Part shown: piece after piece, positions 36,773 to 52,000 of the stretch | Position numbering within the stretch: position 1 is the stretch's first letter | Layout: each line of letters begins with the position of its first letter | Assembly: GCF_009870125.1 (NCBI RefSeq) | Contig: NC_046679.1 | Coordinates: forward strand, 21,204,001 to 21,268,000 | Reading direction: 5' to 3' | DNA: 64,000 bases | From: Drosophila pseudoobscura | Taxonomy: Eukaryota; Arthropoda; Insecta; Diptera; Drosophilidae | Notes under the pieces: model-generated | What the model was told of the DNA's origin: nothing | The model's input: the letters and a program-made list of their open reading frames with translations, nothing else | The model's database searches: none | Position numbers and translations under genes: made by a program

Positions 36773-39700
36773 CTCGGATGAGATCTGTTCCGAGCTCTCC
36801 TCCACTCTGGGGAACGTGAATGTTTTCGTGAATGTCTCTCTCTCTCTCTGTTGTTCGATTCGGGATACTCGTTTGTGTTTTTTATCAAGCGTTGCACTTT
36901 GTCACTGATTTTGATTGCATTATTTATGCGAGTGCTTTTTTTGTTATCACAGCTCCTTCTTTAATTCATTTTTTTTTGACAATATATTTAACCTTTGCAG
37001 CAAGACCTGCATTGAAATTGAAATTTCGTTTATTAATTACACTGTTTTGTTTGCTTCGAATTTTTATTAATGATCGCCGATTGTTCAAATTTAATTAAAC
37101 TTTTCATTAGCCAACTGGTTGTTCCTTCCTTTATTTGGTTGCCATCAGTTTAATTAGTATTCTTACAGTATTTTATCATCAATTTATTGAGGCGTTCACA
37201 AATATGCACAGCCGCCAATTTTCATTGAAGGATAAGCCGAAAATCCAAAATAATATTTACTATTCGCATTTATAAATATTCGTAAACGCAGGCCGTGAAT
37301 AACAGCCACATTGCAATTTTCATTCCATGTAAAACACTTGTGTGTGCTGGAGAATATGAATACGAAAACACACAAATAAAAATCGAGTTTCGTTTTAAAA
37401 GAAGTCGTACTCTGAATGCTCTAAATATTTCAGAGACATTTTGGTAGCCAAAGATACTCTTAGGGAATTCAATGTCCCCTTAATCAGGAAAACCCTTTCG
37501 ACTTTTCCGATACTTAGAATTCTCTAAGAGACCGTAGAGTATTGGGATTTGAATGGCCAAGAAAGTAAGAACTCTCAAAGCTCAATTTCAATGCATCTCA
37601 AATTTCTGTAGCTTCATTCACACAAAAAAGGGTATACGAAAGCGGAGTGCCCTCAAAACTCGTAAACAACATCTTGACTATTTTTAGCTTCGAATCGCAT
37701 TACAGATATATTTATGCGAATGTTTGTTAGGGCCAGACGCCGGACGAATAAATTGGAACAGTCCGAACGAACCGTTTGGCGTTTCCAAGTCGTCTTTCAA
37801 TGGATCTTAACAGATACAATTCTTAAGAAGGAATACTCGAGATGTGAGAGAAACCCGCTTGACATCTTTTTTTTCGGGTTGAACTTTGGGTAAAAAAAAA
37901 TAAACATAATTGATTGGAATACCCGTACAATTTGTGGTAAGACTCACTTGAAGTCTGACAGGCTACTAAAACAAAAGGGCTAAAAATAAACCCAAAATGA
38001 GGTATTTAAAATTCTTTTGACCTTCACCTGAGCCTGAGTCGGGGAATACGTATTTTGTTTTACTTTGTACTGACACGTATTTCGCTCGGCTTACATTATT
38101 ATTACTAAATTTAGTAAAGAGAGATTTCTCAGAGCGAGAGAATCTTATAAATCTTTAAGCAGATTTCCGAATTCGTTACAAATTTAACGGCAATTAGAAA
38201 AGTAAGTAAAGAACGTGTCCAATCATTTTAATAGAGGAAAGAAGTGAACTGAATAATGATTCAACAGAATTCCGAAAGCGCATTAATGGGGACAGTAGTA
38301 GTTCCTGGTCGGCGAGCTGTTGACCAATTTTTCGGTTCTCTATTATCACCATCATTATAAAGCGGCGGCTATGCGTTCATTAAACTCAAATCCAAAGCCG
38401 AATAACGTCGAAAGCCTAAAGCCACAAAGATATACTTTTGTATCTAAAAATAACCTCAGACAAAAAAGAGCCCCCCCAGCCATTCAGATGTGGCCAAAAG
38501 CGCCAAAAGACACAACAAACAATGGCAATAAACACAATGCGATGAAGAAAAAGTGGATTCGCCATTCGAGAGATCTATATAAAAAATCAAATCAAATAAA
38601 ATAAAGCTACCATAATGATGCCCTTTGGCGTTCAACTTTTTCTCATATATGTATACGCGTCTTTCTTAAGATTTGCGGAGCGGTAAAATATGAGGAATAT
38701 GTTCAGTTATGACCGAGTCTAGCAGTAAATGATGTTTGGAACATTAAAACTGACATAAAATGGGGTAGAAATTGAGACATACAACAAAACAAGATCATAA
38801 ATTTGCCCCATTCTTGAATGGGAAACTAAACACAGGATACTTATCCAAACATGAAGATAAATGAGATGGAAATAAAAAGTACATTTACCCCAAAATAAAC
38901 AAATATTCCATCTGTTATTTGAATGAACTTGAATGAAATACTCAATCTGACCTATGAATGAACTTGATTTCATATGTAAATCTTGCTCATCAAATTCCAA
39001 GCCAATAAGTTACTATAAATCAAGATTTTCGGCATACTAAACGTCTTATGATGATATTTTAAGAACCTTTCTTTCTTCTCATAATCAGTTATTTATATTC
39101 CGAAATAAGAACCCCGTTCGCTACCATAAAAAACATCTACTGTGGGAGCTTTAAATATTTCACAATTTTTCGCCTTTCTCCTTGCTTAAACATTTTATCG
39201 ATATATTGGACATTTAGAAACACTTTCAATCATTTGAAGATTGATTGATGCCAGGAGACAGATACTCTCATTGCTGCGCAGCTCCCATTCTCAAGGTTGG
39301 CCGACAAACAATTCGTCAAATGCCAAAAGGTAGTAGAAATATGGGTCAATTTGGGGCTTGAGACCAAGCCAAACAGGATAGACAGTGAGAGGGATGAATA
39401 CAAGGAAAGAGATAGCAAATGTTGTTTTCTTTCTTTATATTTTATTATTATTTGAATTTTGTTGTTGTTTTTGATTTTTTTTTGTGGGGTCTCAATTTTG
39501 TACGCTTTTCGGTGTTGAGTATTTGAGTATTTTTGGCCCAAGCGGGTCTTAAGAGTTTACACGTGCCGCGGATTAACAGATCCCCACTCTTCACCTCTCT
39601 CTAAAGACCTCTACAGACCTCTACTGGCCTCTATAGAGACCCCCTCCATAGGGGTGCCCCATCGTTCAATCAGGTAGCAGTCGTTAGATGTGTCTTTGGA

Positions 39701-42700
39701 TGCCGTTAGACCTCACTCTTCCACTGTGATTGGGGCGAATGATTTATGAGATTTTAATCTACAATTCGCACATTTCGTGGAGATACTATCTTTCATCGTT
39801 CCATGTTGATCGGTTTATGGTAATTCGTTCATGTGTCTTTCGTGCCTCTGACTAATGAAGTTCACGCTTTATTAATAGGTTGCCTAACTGGTCAACTGGC
39901 AAACTGGTCAACGTCACCTGTCATTTTGGCTTATGGCTATTTTTGGAGCGTAAAACCCAGACGAAAAACCCCCTAGCTCCCTCCGGTCCAGCTGTTGATT
40001 CCGTACCCTTCGTGTATCCGCTGTCATCGACTTGGTCATGTTGTTTAATTACTTTTCGAAGACCCAGAGACTATGCAAATAGCAAAATGGAACTGATTTG
40101 TTTTCCACTTTGAACAGGCGGCTGGCAGCTTGAAACCGTTCAAAAGTCGTTAGATTTATCATTTAGTTAATTAAATAATTAGTTAAGCTTCCATTTTTAT
40201 GGCTCATTTATGTGTGATTAGACACCTTGGTGAAAAATTTCATTCATATTCAGTGGGGCAATAATCGTAAGTGTTATTAAAAAAGACTTCATTAAGAGGT
40301 GAATAAAATTCATAGGCTTTTGTCTGACAGAATGGATCTGGTTGAATGGATAAAGAATGAAATCAAATAAAATTTTCAGCAGAAGAATAGCCTCCTAAAT
40401 GTTTATCTTCTCAGAATAATTTATGGTTTAAATAAAGAACAGATAGATTAGCAGAAAGACTGCAAATTGAAGAGAATTCTGTACTAAAAGTAAGTAAAAG
40501 TAAATGAACCTTTTTGATGTCAAGCATCATGAGTGAACATATATAAATTTCCTAAAATTTCATTGCATACGTGTAGAAATCTTTTCTTATCATCCTCTCT
40601 CAGATCTTGGATCTTAGGGTATTACTGTGTCGCTGTTTATCTGTTTGCCCATAGCACATTGCATAGCCTTCTTTACGGTCATTACTACTTACTACTCTTT
40701 ATTTGTGAGCTAATATTTTTGTTTTGGTTTATTTTCAATGGCTTTTTTCCCCCCGATGGATTTATTCGTTGGTGCTGTCCAAGCAGATTTTTGCTAGACC
40801 GAAATATGAGCTGCATATATTGTAGAGTGCTCTGTGGCTATTTTTAGCTCTACTTGAACAAAATGAAAACACAATCGTACGGCGCGTAATACTGAGAGTT
40901 AGGTAATCGGTAAAAAGCAGGAAACACTATGGAAGTGTTCTCCAGAATTAGCCATAACTAATTATAAAGTACTCGCATTGCCAGTTCGTAAGAGTTAAGA
41001 TCATTAGTTAGATATACGATCTCTGCAGTTCGATTTAATGAACTCATATCAATCACTGCTCTCGCTAGGCACTCATTTACATCACGACCTGTAATCATGA
41101 ATCATTAGCATATCTTGATTCATCTCCGGCACTCACAGACTCGGTTGATCCGCTCTGCGACACCCGAGACAGGTGTGACTACGAGCTGCCTGTGTGAGCG
41201 CATTCATAAAGTTCCACTATACATATCCATTGGTGGGCGTTTTAATTACACTCATTGCTCATTCACTCGTCATAGTGGCACCCATCCACCCACCCCCACG
41301 CCTTTCCGTGGAAACTTTATGCATAAATGTTTACGGAAAACATTTAGTTGGACATTGCACTCTTTATGCTGTGAAAAATCAACAAACAACAAAAACAAAA
41401 ACATAGAAAAACAAAACAAAAATGCGAAAATGGAACCAAAAATGCAAGGCAAGCGATGCTGAATATTCCATTAGGGGATTTGAATAACAAAAAGAGAACA
41501 ACAAATTGTTAAAAGTCGCTGCTTAGATGCTCTAATGAAGATCGAGCATCCTATATGATTAGTTACAGATATAGAAAGAGGAATCATTCGGTTCGCTATT
41601 TAATAGTATTTTTCACATTTTCTTTCTCAAATTTTCCATCATATTTTCCATTCATTCTCCTCCACAAAGCTGCTATACCCTCGACAAAATTTTCCAACGG
41701 AAACATTTTCGAATAGCCGAATAGCAACAGTGAAAAATTTTACAAATTGTATTTCAAGTTCAACACGTCTGTCAGCACTGACCCCACGCTACTGCTGCCG
41801 TTTCTCCCCCCTGGGGGCTACTGTGTCCACTCCACTCCGCATCGATACAATATACAATATTGTGCACTGTCCGTTCTATGAGTACTCTCGGATGTCCGAT
41901 GTCCGATTGCGCGACCCTTCCAATTGTTTCTCCCATCTCATGGATGCGAAATATTTCATTTGAAAAGCAATTAAACGGGCCGCAAAAACGGAAGCCCAAA
42001 AAGAACGAAAACCGAAAATTGCTGTATTTTGAAGGAGTAAACACGTTCTTCTGGCTACTGCGACTGGAATCTAGCTACTGACTCTCCAGCAATTTGTTTG
42101 CCTTTGCGACAATTATAAATAACATATGAAGAAAGAGGCAAATAAATAAGCTGGGAATTAAATTAGCAAAGGCTTAAAAACGTATTTTGTTGTGTGTTTT
42201 GAGTGCCACAGATTTAAAAAAATTTGTTTGTAACCGAATTCAACAAACAATGCTTGCTCATATTTTTGGAGTTATTTATTTATATTATTTTATAAGCAAT
42301 TAGTCATGGAATCAATATCCCAACACTTCAAATCTGATCAGAAATAGTTATTTATGGCCATTATATATAATTTGTGGTTCCAAATCGTGTCATAAATCAT
42401 AAAACTTTGTTTACAGCACTCCCACCAAATTACAAAACAATCGAAAATGATAAATAAACGATGGCAGATGCCATAAATATTTTCCAAACAAATCGAATTT
42501 TGTGGTCGACGCGAAATGATTTGTGAATCTCTTTGGCTTCTGGGACAGATCTGACAGATTTGTTGCCTATTGATTAACATTAATTTCGTTGCGGTTCCAT
42601 TGTCGCACAAGTGTTAATTGTCCGCAAGGGTTAAGTGTCCGCACTTCCATTTCACTCGATCAAAGCGTTCATTAATATCATTATTTTCCTTTCTAATTTC

Positions 42701-42990
42701 ACTTTTTCTCTCAATTTTTTTTTTATTTATAGATTTTTTTGTATCGCCTGCACATTGTGCCCAGGTTTCAATTGTATTTACTTTTAATTATGCGCTTTTT
42801 ATCTTATCACTCTTTTGTTTTGTGCGGGGTTGCTGCTATTGATAAGGCATATCATTGAGCATACAATGTGAAAAAACCAAAAGCCGTCGCATTTTAAATA
42901 TTTATATATCAAATTTTTGAAAAACTCGAGTTTTTTTGAGTTTTTTCTATTTTATTTGTCGATGCGTTTTATGCGCGGTTCTCTCGCCGC
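36773..42990 (-). other. Guanylyl cyclase 5' leader and intron
   Basis: An acceptor (GTTCCCCAG on the minus strand) lies about 35 bases upstream of the cyclase start codon, so a noncoding leader exon further right is likely. The sequence up to 43 kb is AT-rich. It includes a CT run at 36837-36850, a repeated GACCTCTAC block near 39605-39645, and a TGGTCAACTGG/CAAACTGGTCAAC doublet near 39889-39914. I see no coding exon. Confidence 0.5.
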
Positions 42991-42991
42991 T

Positions 42992-43030
42992 TCGTTCGCG
43001 CTCGAATCGTAAAACCGAACTGAGGAATCG
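42992..43030 (-). promoter_or_regulatory. Candidate initiator promoter for the guanylyl cyclase
   Basis: The minus strand reads TCAGTTCGG with the A at 43021, a match to the Drosophila initiator. From +18 it reads CGAGCGCGAACG, matching about 9 of 12 positions of the MTE consensus. A GC-rich block lies upstream to about 43150. The sequence downstream on the minus strand is A-rich, like a fly 5' UTR. Confidence 0.4.
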
Positions 43031-46000
43031 GAAGCAGCCGGAGACGAGCGACACGACGATGGCGATGCCGAAGCGTTGGCAGCGACGCCAACGCCGACGC
43101 TAAGCAGCGACTGCGCTGCCAGCTGCTGCGTAGGTGATCCGCAGTGAGGGAGAACGGAGACGGACAGATGTAAAATGGAGGATCCTACAGGGGAAGTACC
43201 TTATTATAATGAAGGTACTAACTCAATAAATTGAGATTAATATATCTGAAATCTATCATCCCACTAAACTCATTGCTCATCTTCGTATAACTAAGAAAAC
43301 TATGACTATCTAAACTATCTTCTAGTAGAATATTTACTTTTTATTAAATATGCTCATACCTATGATAACGAGACCAATCTGCTTGTATTTCTGATTTTTC
43401 TGGTAAACAATTCAATTGAAATTTTGCATTCGGAAATGAATAATAAATCCCAATAAACAAAAAGAATCCAGACCCTTGGGTAGAACACGCATGTGTTCAG
43501 GCTTTCTTTGGTCCTCCTTTTGCTTTCTGTATGCCTGTTGTCCATTACGTTCTCACATGGCCAAATCCAATTTGAATTTCAACTACGTTGGAGATACATT
43601 CGCATACAGGACTTGTCCTACAGCTCCGCTCCTGCTTAGATTGCACAGATACACACACGCATACAAATGGGAGGAAGATAATACGCATACGCAGCGTGGC
43701 ACGCATAAAGTGTTTGGCTCAGTGTGAGTGTGGTGCACCCATGCCTGTGCACTCCATTTCCTTGTTGGTCCCAGCTTTCATATTTCAGTTTTATTCGCCC
43801 TTTCGTTCTATTTATGTTTCTTTCTTTCTTTTTCCTGGCACTTGAACTTAATAAATCATATGGATGAGACCGAGTTTTTTGGGTTGAGGTAATGAATGAA
43901 ATGCACTTGTTGCCACCCTTTTGCTTGTACCTTGGTTCCCTGCGTTTCCTTTCTATATGCTTTCTATATAAATTGTTTGCAATCCTTTCAGGTCTTCGTG
44001 TTTGTTGTGCCAGAAATTTTTGAATTAATTTAACTGATGCCTAGGATTTTTAGGAGAACAGGATCTGTAGTCTGTTCACTTTGTGCATCACCAATCGGCC
44101 CGCTCAGACAGTGTTTGACCTACGGTCTGTCGTTCTGTCTGGGTCTCTCTCTGTGTATGTGGGATAGCCATAAATTAGACGTTTGCTGCAACTCCTCGCA
44201 TTCAATGCCAGCCATTTCTGCAATTTCCTGTTTGAGGCTGGCATTGCATTCACAGAGTTAAATGGATAGATAGTTAAATGGATGGATGGATAGATAAATA
44301 GCTGACGGCCGTGGCAGATGGCAATCAGAAGGAAATCTACCAGCTTGACTTCTGCCTGTGTGGGAGGCCATAGAAGTTGTTCCTGTCTGTTATTGAAGGA
44401 GACAGAGAGCATCCGCTCCTTTGAAACTGAAATTAAATTCCTATTCCTTTGCCTCTCAGTCGCCCAGCCACTTTTGCCACTCATCTTTATATGCAGCGCG
44501 GCCATTTACATTAACATTTTATTCAGACGATTCTGGCTTTCAGTGCTTTGCCCTGAAATCCATATAAATTGTCAATAAAGCGCAAATGACTCAAATGAAG
44601 TTGTCTGGTAAAAATGTTAAGCATCCTCACTTCTGTGCCCTTTTCCTTATCCGCTCCCATCCTTCCGGCGGACTGGAAATGGCAGCAACTGAAGTAAGCA
44701 ATAGGGGAATGCCATCGAAGGGAAAGGGGGAGAGAGAGACAGATGGAGAGTAAGCTGAAGAATGCCAATGTTGATTGCACCGGGCAAGGACACCAGCCGG
44801 AACCAGCACAATGACAGGCCACAGACACGCACGCCCTTATCCCTTTGACCGAGAAAGCGATGTGTAAACGAATTTAAATCAATTCCTTAAGTATCGTTCT
44901 TATTGAAATTAATAAATAAAAGACTGTTAATGCTTCCTCCTTCTCTGCAGACAGAGGCTTTTCCTTTTCCCTTATATTACATTGCCCTGCATTCAATATG
45001 TTCATGGGCTGCGGCTCTTTAAGGGTGTGGATGAGGATAGCTCCAAGCAATAACTGTAAATGAAAATAACAAACAGGGAAAAGCGAAATCTTTGTGATAA
45101 AGAGTGAGAGCCATTATCAGCAGAATAATGAATACTCTTTTCTTTCCACTGATTGAAGGGATTAATTCATTTCGAAATCTTTTCGATGCCAAGGAGAGCA
45201 GCTGAAATGAATTATTCCCTCTCACATGATTATCCCCAAAATGAATACCAAAAGATTATATTAAAATAGTTTTCGAGCATAAACATGCACTTGTCTTGTC
45301 CCAAGCAATTTGTAAATCTTCCACTTACACCCCAAGCTCATTTCCATTTTCTCCGGCGAGTTGGCTCTGCCTTTAGCCTGGCAATATGCCGCATCAAAGG
45401 GATTCCACAGCTTCCACTATAAAATCTCGCAACCAACTCGTTTACAACTCGTTGTCTAGCACACATTTTTGCAGACTACATAGTACATGCTTCTGTCTGA
45501 ACAATTGTTTAACTAATATCTAGATAAAGAGATAGCAGGAGAGCTGTAAGAAGCTGCATATGACAGAGAAGACAGGACAGCGCTGGGATGTGTGGGGATG
45601 TGTTTGTTTGTGCGTTTTGTGCAATTAACTTGAGCTCTGGATGGATAAATGACTCAACATGGTCTCATGCCCTCAGATTGGAAACTTGACTTTCAGGATA
45701 TTCCTGGGATTCCTTTTTGCTTATTAGTACTCTGCTCAAGATTTGTGTACAACTTTTCAACGTAATTAAAGCAAATAACTTTTCAACAAGTTGGCGGGAA
45801 GAATCTATATGGGTTAAAAGGCGGAACAATGGCAGAATTTTATAATTAAATCTATTTGCATGCTTAATCAAAAGGTTGCCTCGTCTTCCACGAAAACTTT
45901 TCGACAAAACTTTTCTTTCCGCACTAACCTAATGTGCTGAGTACACTATTCAGGCGAATGGGGTCTCGGGTCGGGTTATAGTCTATCAAAAGTTAAACTT

Positions 46001-49000
46001 CTATGCTCGAAAAGTCAGGAAAAGTCTAGAGAAAAATTTCGTTCAGCATTTTCTATCACTGCTTCTCTCTCATTCTCTTTGTGTATCTGTGTGCCCTCGC
46101 TTAGGTGTGTGCGTGTCAGTTGTGGCAGCCAGTCCGTGCCCGTGTGGCCTGTTGCAGTTCCCACTGTGCCAACCGCATCAGAACATCACAAACTAATACC
46201 AAAGCCCCAAAATGGCTGCAAAATATGACTCCTTAATACCCTGCCAGGGCAGAGGACTTCCGCTGTGTGGGTATATCGACTATGATGTGGAATGCAGGGA
46301 ATTTTTGTTCCAAATAAACTATCTTCACTGAGACTATACCTAGAAAAGATATATTCTTTAGAATTAATCCCTTTAAAAAGGGATTATTATACTGTGAAGT
46401 ATTTCTCCAAAGATAATCCTTCCTATTCACACTTTTCCACTGAGATAAGTCTCAATTTCATTCAAGTGAAGTTACAGTTCGTTAGTTTCGACCAAATTTG
46501 ATTGCCAGCTCGACTGGCTTTTGGGTTTTTGGGGCTTCGGCTGCTAGCAGCTGGGGAATGCTGAGCGATGGCCACATCTGGTGTCGGCATTATTACCGAG
46601 TTCTCAGTCCTGTTAATGATGCACTGCGGCGGTATGACAGGCAGTTCGGCCATGACACCAACCACACTGTGACACCACGAACTCCCTTCGCACTCCTTCG
46701 CCTTCCCTTCTGTTCCATCTCGGTCTCTCCCACGTGGATGAGAGCTTTGGGAAATTTATAGTTTTCACACTTTAACGATTTAAACCGCACTGCAGTGGCC
46801 CCAGGAGAAACAGCAGCAGCAGCAGCCGCATGCAAATAATTGAAAAAGTCATCTACTCTGTGGCATTATGGATTTATTTTTGGCCAATATGCCTACACCA
46901 TTTGGTCAGCCAATTAATTAGTCAAGGAAATTGAACGAGACAGCTACGGTTGCAACAATTTTTCACATAGCCTGCGGTGGTAGCAAAAATGTATGGATAT
47001 CCTTAGGCTAAAATCGAAAAAAATATTTTATGCACAAAAAATGTGATCCAAATTTAATAAATTTCGAATTTACGTAAGTCGTGTCAAGTGCAAAAGAAAC
47101 ATTTTCTGCACACTTGTACACACGTGTACAATGTACAAATACATTATTTATTTTACGGTTTTTATGAGCAGACATTTTACGTTTATTTTTGCCATTTCAA
47201 ATTCAATTGAAACCTGAGAAAAATCAATGCGAAACACATTTCTAGCTATCTGACCTCGTAGCGGAACAATTAAAAAAGTAGTTTCCGGGCGCCCATTACA
47301 TGTCCAAAAACAAGTCCAACCGCCAAAATGTATGCAACACTTTTTTACATTTGGCATTTTTGATTGGAGAAATGTGCAACTACAAACAGCAAATAATTAT
47401 ATAATTTATGAGCAACTTGTGCAACCGATTTCCCTTTAATTATTTTACGGAATTATTCGACTCTACTGCTCCATCTAACTTTAAGCTTTTATCGCAGCTA
47501 TTTTACGGGTTGAAGGTGCAGAGTCCTTTAAATAGGTTACGCCCTGGGGCTGTCAACAAAACAAAAACTTGTCTCACATTTTCCTGAAGGAAGGGGAAAC
47601 AACTTTGGTGTGTGATTTGCCACATTTGAATAATTGATTAGGGCCTGGAGTTCAACCCGGTCAAGAGCTGATTGTTTGTCATATTGATAGTCTTGTTTAA
47701 GGTAAATATCCATTTATTCCGAATTAAACCAAACCAGACATATTAAATGTCAAGAATGTGAATGTGAACCCAAAAGGGGCCCTGTCAGTGGCCAATTTGG
47801 GGTTGAATTTAATTGAATTTATGCTTAACTTTTGTGCGACCCAGCTGCATGGCTGACTTTGCTGCGGTAGGTGGAAAGTGGAGGCGTATCTTTCCCAATA
47901 AAGCCACACTATTGTTGTCTTCTTTTGTTTTCCCATATGCCACCATCTATCTTGGGGTCTGCTGCTGGTGCCAGCAGCAACTGTGAAACGTAGGGGCCTG
48001 ACAGGCGCATAATGAAAAATTCCAAAGATGACATTGTGATTTTGGTTTGGGGCAAACAAGATTATTCTTATATACAGGCTTCTCTTTGAAGACCACATAG
48101 AGCCGGAGAAGATAAGCCAGCTGTAGCTTTGAGTGTTTCTATGCTCACTTAAAATCAATTTCAAACTCAAAGATCATACACACAAAATCTGTGGAATAAG
48201 TAAAGTTGCAGATTGAATCCACTTTTAATGGTTGTTAAATAAGCATACAAACAAATATACATTTTTCTTTTAGCTAAAAGTTATGGTTTAATCAAAAAGA
48301 GATGTCCTCAAATGGGTCCACAAAACTTTTGCCGTCTGTTATCTAAATGTTATGGCTATACAATAGACACATACATGCATGCGTACAAGTATCTGTTATC
48401 TAGAACTACTCACACACACACACACCTTGTCAGACAATGGCACAATTTGAATTTAATTTTGTTTCATAAAAAATTATTAGAACGGTGACGATGTGGCTGG
48501 CAAAACTAATTTGCATACATGGCAGGCAGGACAGGCCAGGTCTGTTTGCCCAGAAAAAGATGGAAAAGACGGTGGCTGCCAACAGAAGTGGCTCCTGCGG
48601 CATTGTGGTCTATTGTGCTGCCAGTTAATGAGGTTCACAGTGCTCTCTCCTCAGCTCCATGCTACAGGCAGTTGCATGTAGTTCTGTGTGGATAATTTTG
48701 TTGCCACAACACGACGGTCTGGAACTCAAAACTTAGCGAATAAATGTACAAAGTTCCGCCTTTTTATTGAATGAATTTCCTTAAAGGACATGCAGTACAA
48801 TTTTCACTAAGCTGGCTTTCAGTTGCGTGAAAATTAAATAAAAATTTGGCAACTTTCTGTCGGCGCCAACGGATAATCAACGGCGAACATGGCTTTTCAC
48901 TCAGCGATTCCAATTGTATGCATTAAAACGAAACTTTTTTCACCCATCTATTTTCACCCCGTTTTTCCCTCCTCCACTCCGAGGGTGGGGCTTATCTAAC

Positions 49001-52000
49001 AGTTTCCACCTTAAGCGGCAAATCAGTTGGAACAAATTAGTTATTTCAGACAGTTCCCCGGTCCAACAAATTGAATAGCGAAAATTACAATTGCAGCGAA
49101 AATGAACGAATGAAATTAGGGATGAAAGTGGAGCTCAGTTCAAGTTGCAAATTTCTCAGCAAATATTTGTAGGACTTAATCCCATTTTCCAGTCGGCCAA
49201 AGTGCTTGCAAACACAATTAGTTGAAATATATCTTAAATTTTAGCTTGAAGCCAAAAGTTTTTCAACCCTGAACCAACAAAAGTTTTCGGCTGTCCGCCT
49301 AGATAAGAACTTCATTTGATGGTTTGATTGTTTCAGAAATTGAAAGGAAGGAAAATGCGTTGATTTTTTTATGGATTTACAGTCACGTTTTTCTGGTATT
49401 TTAGCCAAGCAATTTTTCGCACGGGAAAATACAATTTTCCGCTGGCTGACGGGCGACAGCTTACCATATGCGCTGACAGATGCAGGTGCCAGTGCTAAAA
49501 AATGCGGCTACATATATAATTGACACGTGAAATGGTGCGAAAAACTGTCATTTTGTTTTAACGAGTGTATAAAAAATGACTAGAAATGGATAAAGCATAA
49601 AGAAGGTGTGAAATGGAGAGCACTTGAATGCGCTAAAGAATTTAAGTGGGAAAGGGAAAAGGTCGTGGAAAATAGGGGGGAATTCCACCCGAAATAATAA
49701 ATTATGTTCAACGCAATTTTATTGCATACTTGCAGGGGCATTGTGGGATTTCCCCTCTGTCTGCAGGAGTGTCTGTGCGTTCTTGTGTGTGTGTGTCTCT
49801 GGTTGCTTGGTACCCTGCAAGCTGACGCCAAAGCCAAGGCAAATAAAGGAAGTACAGCACAGCGAAACGAATGGGGAAAATCCCCGAAGAATGGAAGCGG
49901 AAATGCAACGCATTTCATGGTACTCTGAACAGAAAAATACATTTAAGTGGCATATAAATTTCGCACACTCACAAACAACAGCCGTAGATACTCAGACAGG
50001 GTCCTGCTAAAGTCGCAAGAGTCCCTCTGGCCGGTGATAAGTGCCAGCCAACAATTTGATTGTTTTGCCCACTAGTTGGGTAAATTTAAAGCCTGAAAGG
50101 CGACGGGAAAAGCATTTTAAACTTTTGTCCGGCATGTTAATTGAGTTTGGGGTGAGCTCGCCTCTCGCCGAAAGTAATGAAGTGGTCATGCAATCATTTT
50201 CTATGGTTTCCACAGGAAAATGGGAAGAAAGTAAAATGGAAAGCAGTAGGCGACGGAGGCTGATGGTCTTGAGGCGGCTGGGTAAGGCAATTAAAAAATA
50301 ATTTTCATTCAGCTTCGCAAACATGAAGGACGGTGGAAAAAACCTCGGAAGAAAAGGGCTAAATTGCCCTGGCTGGTAAAGTGAGGGAAATTAGCCATTA
50401 TGCACAATAAAAAACTATCTAATTTTGTGGCAAAGATTATCTAAACTATGAAAAGATAATCTAAACCTATAAATCTCTTTGTTCCTTTAACGACTACTGA
50501 GGGGATAGTTTTAGTACATTTTTTAAGGAATTCTATGTGGAAACCATAGCTTTGGGGAGTCTAGTCTTTTATATATTTTAACTTTTTAAAGTTGTTAAAC
50601 ATATTTTTTGTACAACATTCCTTGGCCAAATAATTTTCAAACTCAACGGAGTTCTAACCAACGAAACCCCCAGTGAAAAAAAAGCTTTTATGGCCAACGT
50701 CAAGTTGTGGCCACGATTTTTTTTTCAAACATGACTGCCCGGCCACTACTTACGGCCCCGCCTACAGGAGGTCTTTCCGGACACGGTGTGCCCTGGGAAA
50801 GTTGTGGACCTGAGCACAATGTTAACGACAGCCGTGCGGACAGGGTAGGGGGGGAGGATAGGAGTGCGATTGGGGATAGCGATAGATACATAGAAGGGTT
50901 CGTCTATGCACAGACACATGCGAGTATACCATAAAAAGTGGCATAGACAATGCAAAGCAAAAGCGCAAAAGCCGGCAAGCAAAACAAACACACAAAAAAG
51001 GGAGAAGAACGGAAACTAAATAGGGTTAACAAGCCCTCTGCTTTCCGGCTAGAAGGTGAGGGTACAGACCTAAAATCGAAAGCTTGTTATTTTATTTAAT
51101 TGCATGTCCAGCATGGCAATTTTCATATTTGTACAGCGACAGGGCTGTACACACGAATAGAAATGGAGCAATTGACTAATGCGAGTGTGTTTGCGAAACA
51201 TGCTTAACGGCCTTTCCTCAAGGGTTGGCCCATGTGATATTATCACCAACAGATGTCGGCTAATAAAATGCTGAGGTCAGTGATGGGTAAGACCATGTTT
51301 TGGCAATAAAATAGATCAAATTTGGAGAGCTTTAAACTCCCCATAAATGACTGCTTCCGCGCTAAACGATAGTCACGTTTCATTACACCGCTCTTGATTT
51401 TTTTTGATTCAACTGTCGAAGCTGCAGGCGAATGCGTAATTTAAACAAAAACAACCAAACCACATTCCGCAAATTACACAGCGAGCAAACAGAAAATTCG
51501 TGCTACGTGACACGCAGAGCTCTTTATTGTTTATTTACAGCTGAGTGCAATTTTCATTTGTCAAAAGGAGAATGAAATGTGTTTACCCTTCGCACATTAG
51601 CAGACGGCAACTGAAGGTCCTTTTACACTAGTTTTTCTCCTATTTTTCTGCGGTTGCCCACGGCTCATGGTAAATTAATTGCGTATACGCCGGGTGTGCG
51701 GAATTTACTGATGATTTTCGCTCCAGATTTGATTTATGTATGCGTAGTTAATGTAAATACTCGTACATTATAATTTAATTGGAATTTGTGCTCAGAGTTT
51801 CATAGTAAACTGCTGGTGCTTTCAGATTCCTTATATTTATTCCTCTTATTCCTCAAAGAACTTACAGAGAGTGTTCAGTGCATTTAGTTCTGTTTTACAG
51901 ACAGAAAACTAGCACTCAAACAAGTGTATTAAACAAAATTGAAACGAAAGAAGAAAAGCCAGGGAATGCCACTGCAAAAGTTCAATTTTTCGCTCGCATT

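Noticed and set aside
39541-39720. GC-richer block with repeated GACCTCTAC words, considered as an exon or hairpin RNA
   Set aside because: It has no long open frame, and the repeats are imperfect. No convincing stem was found by eye.
46498-46835. Open frames on both strands near 46.5-46.8 kb
   Set aside because: Open on several frames at once, no known domain, and no match to the missing second half of the receptor ligand domain.
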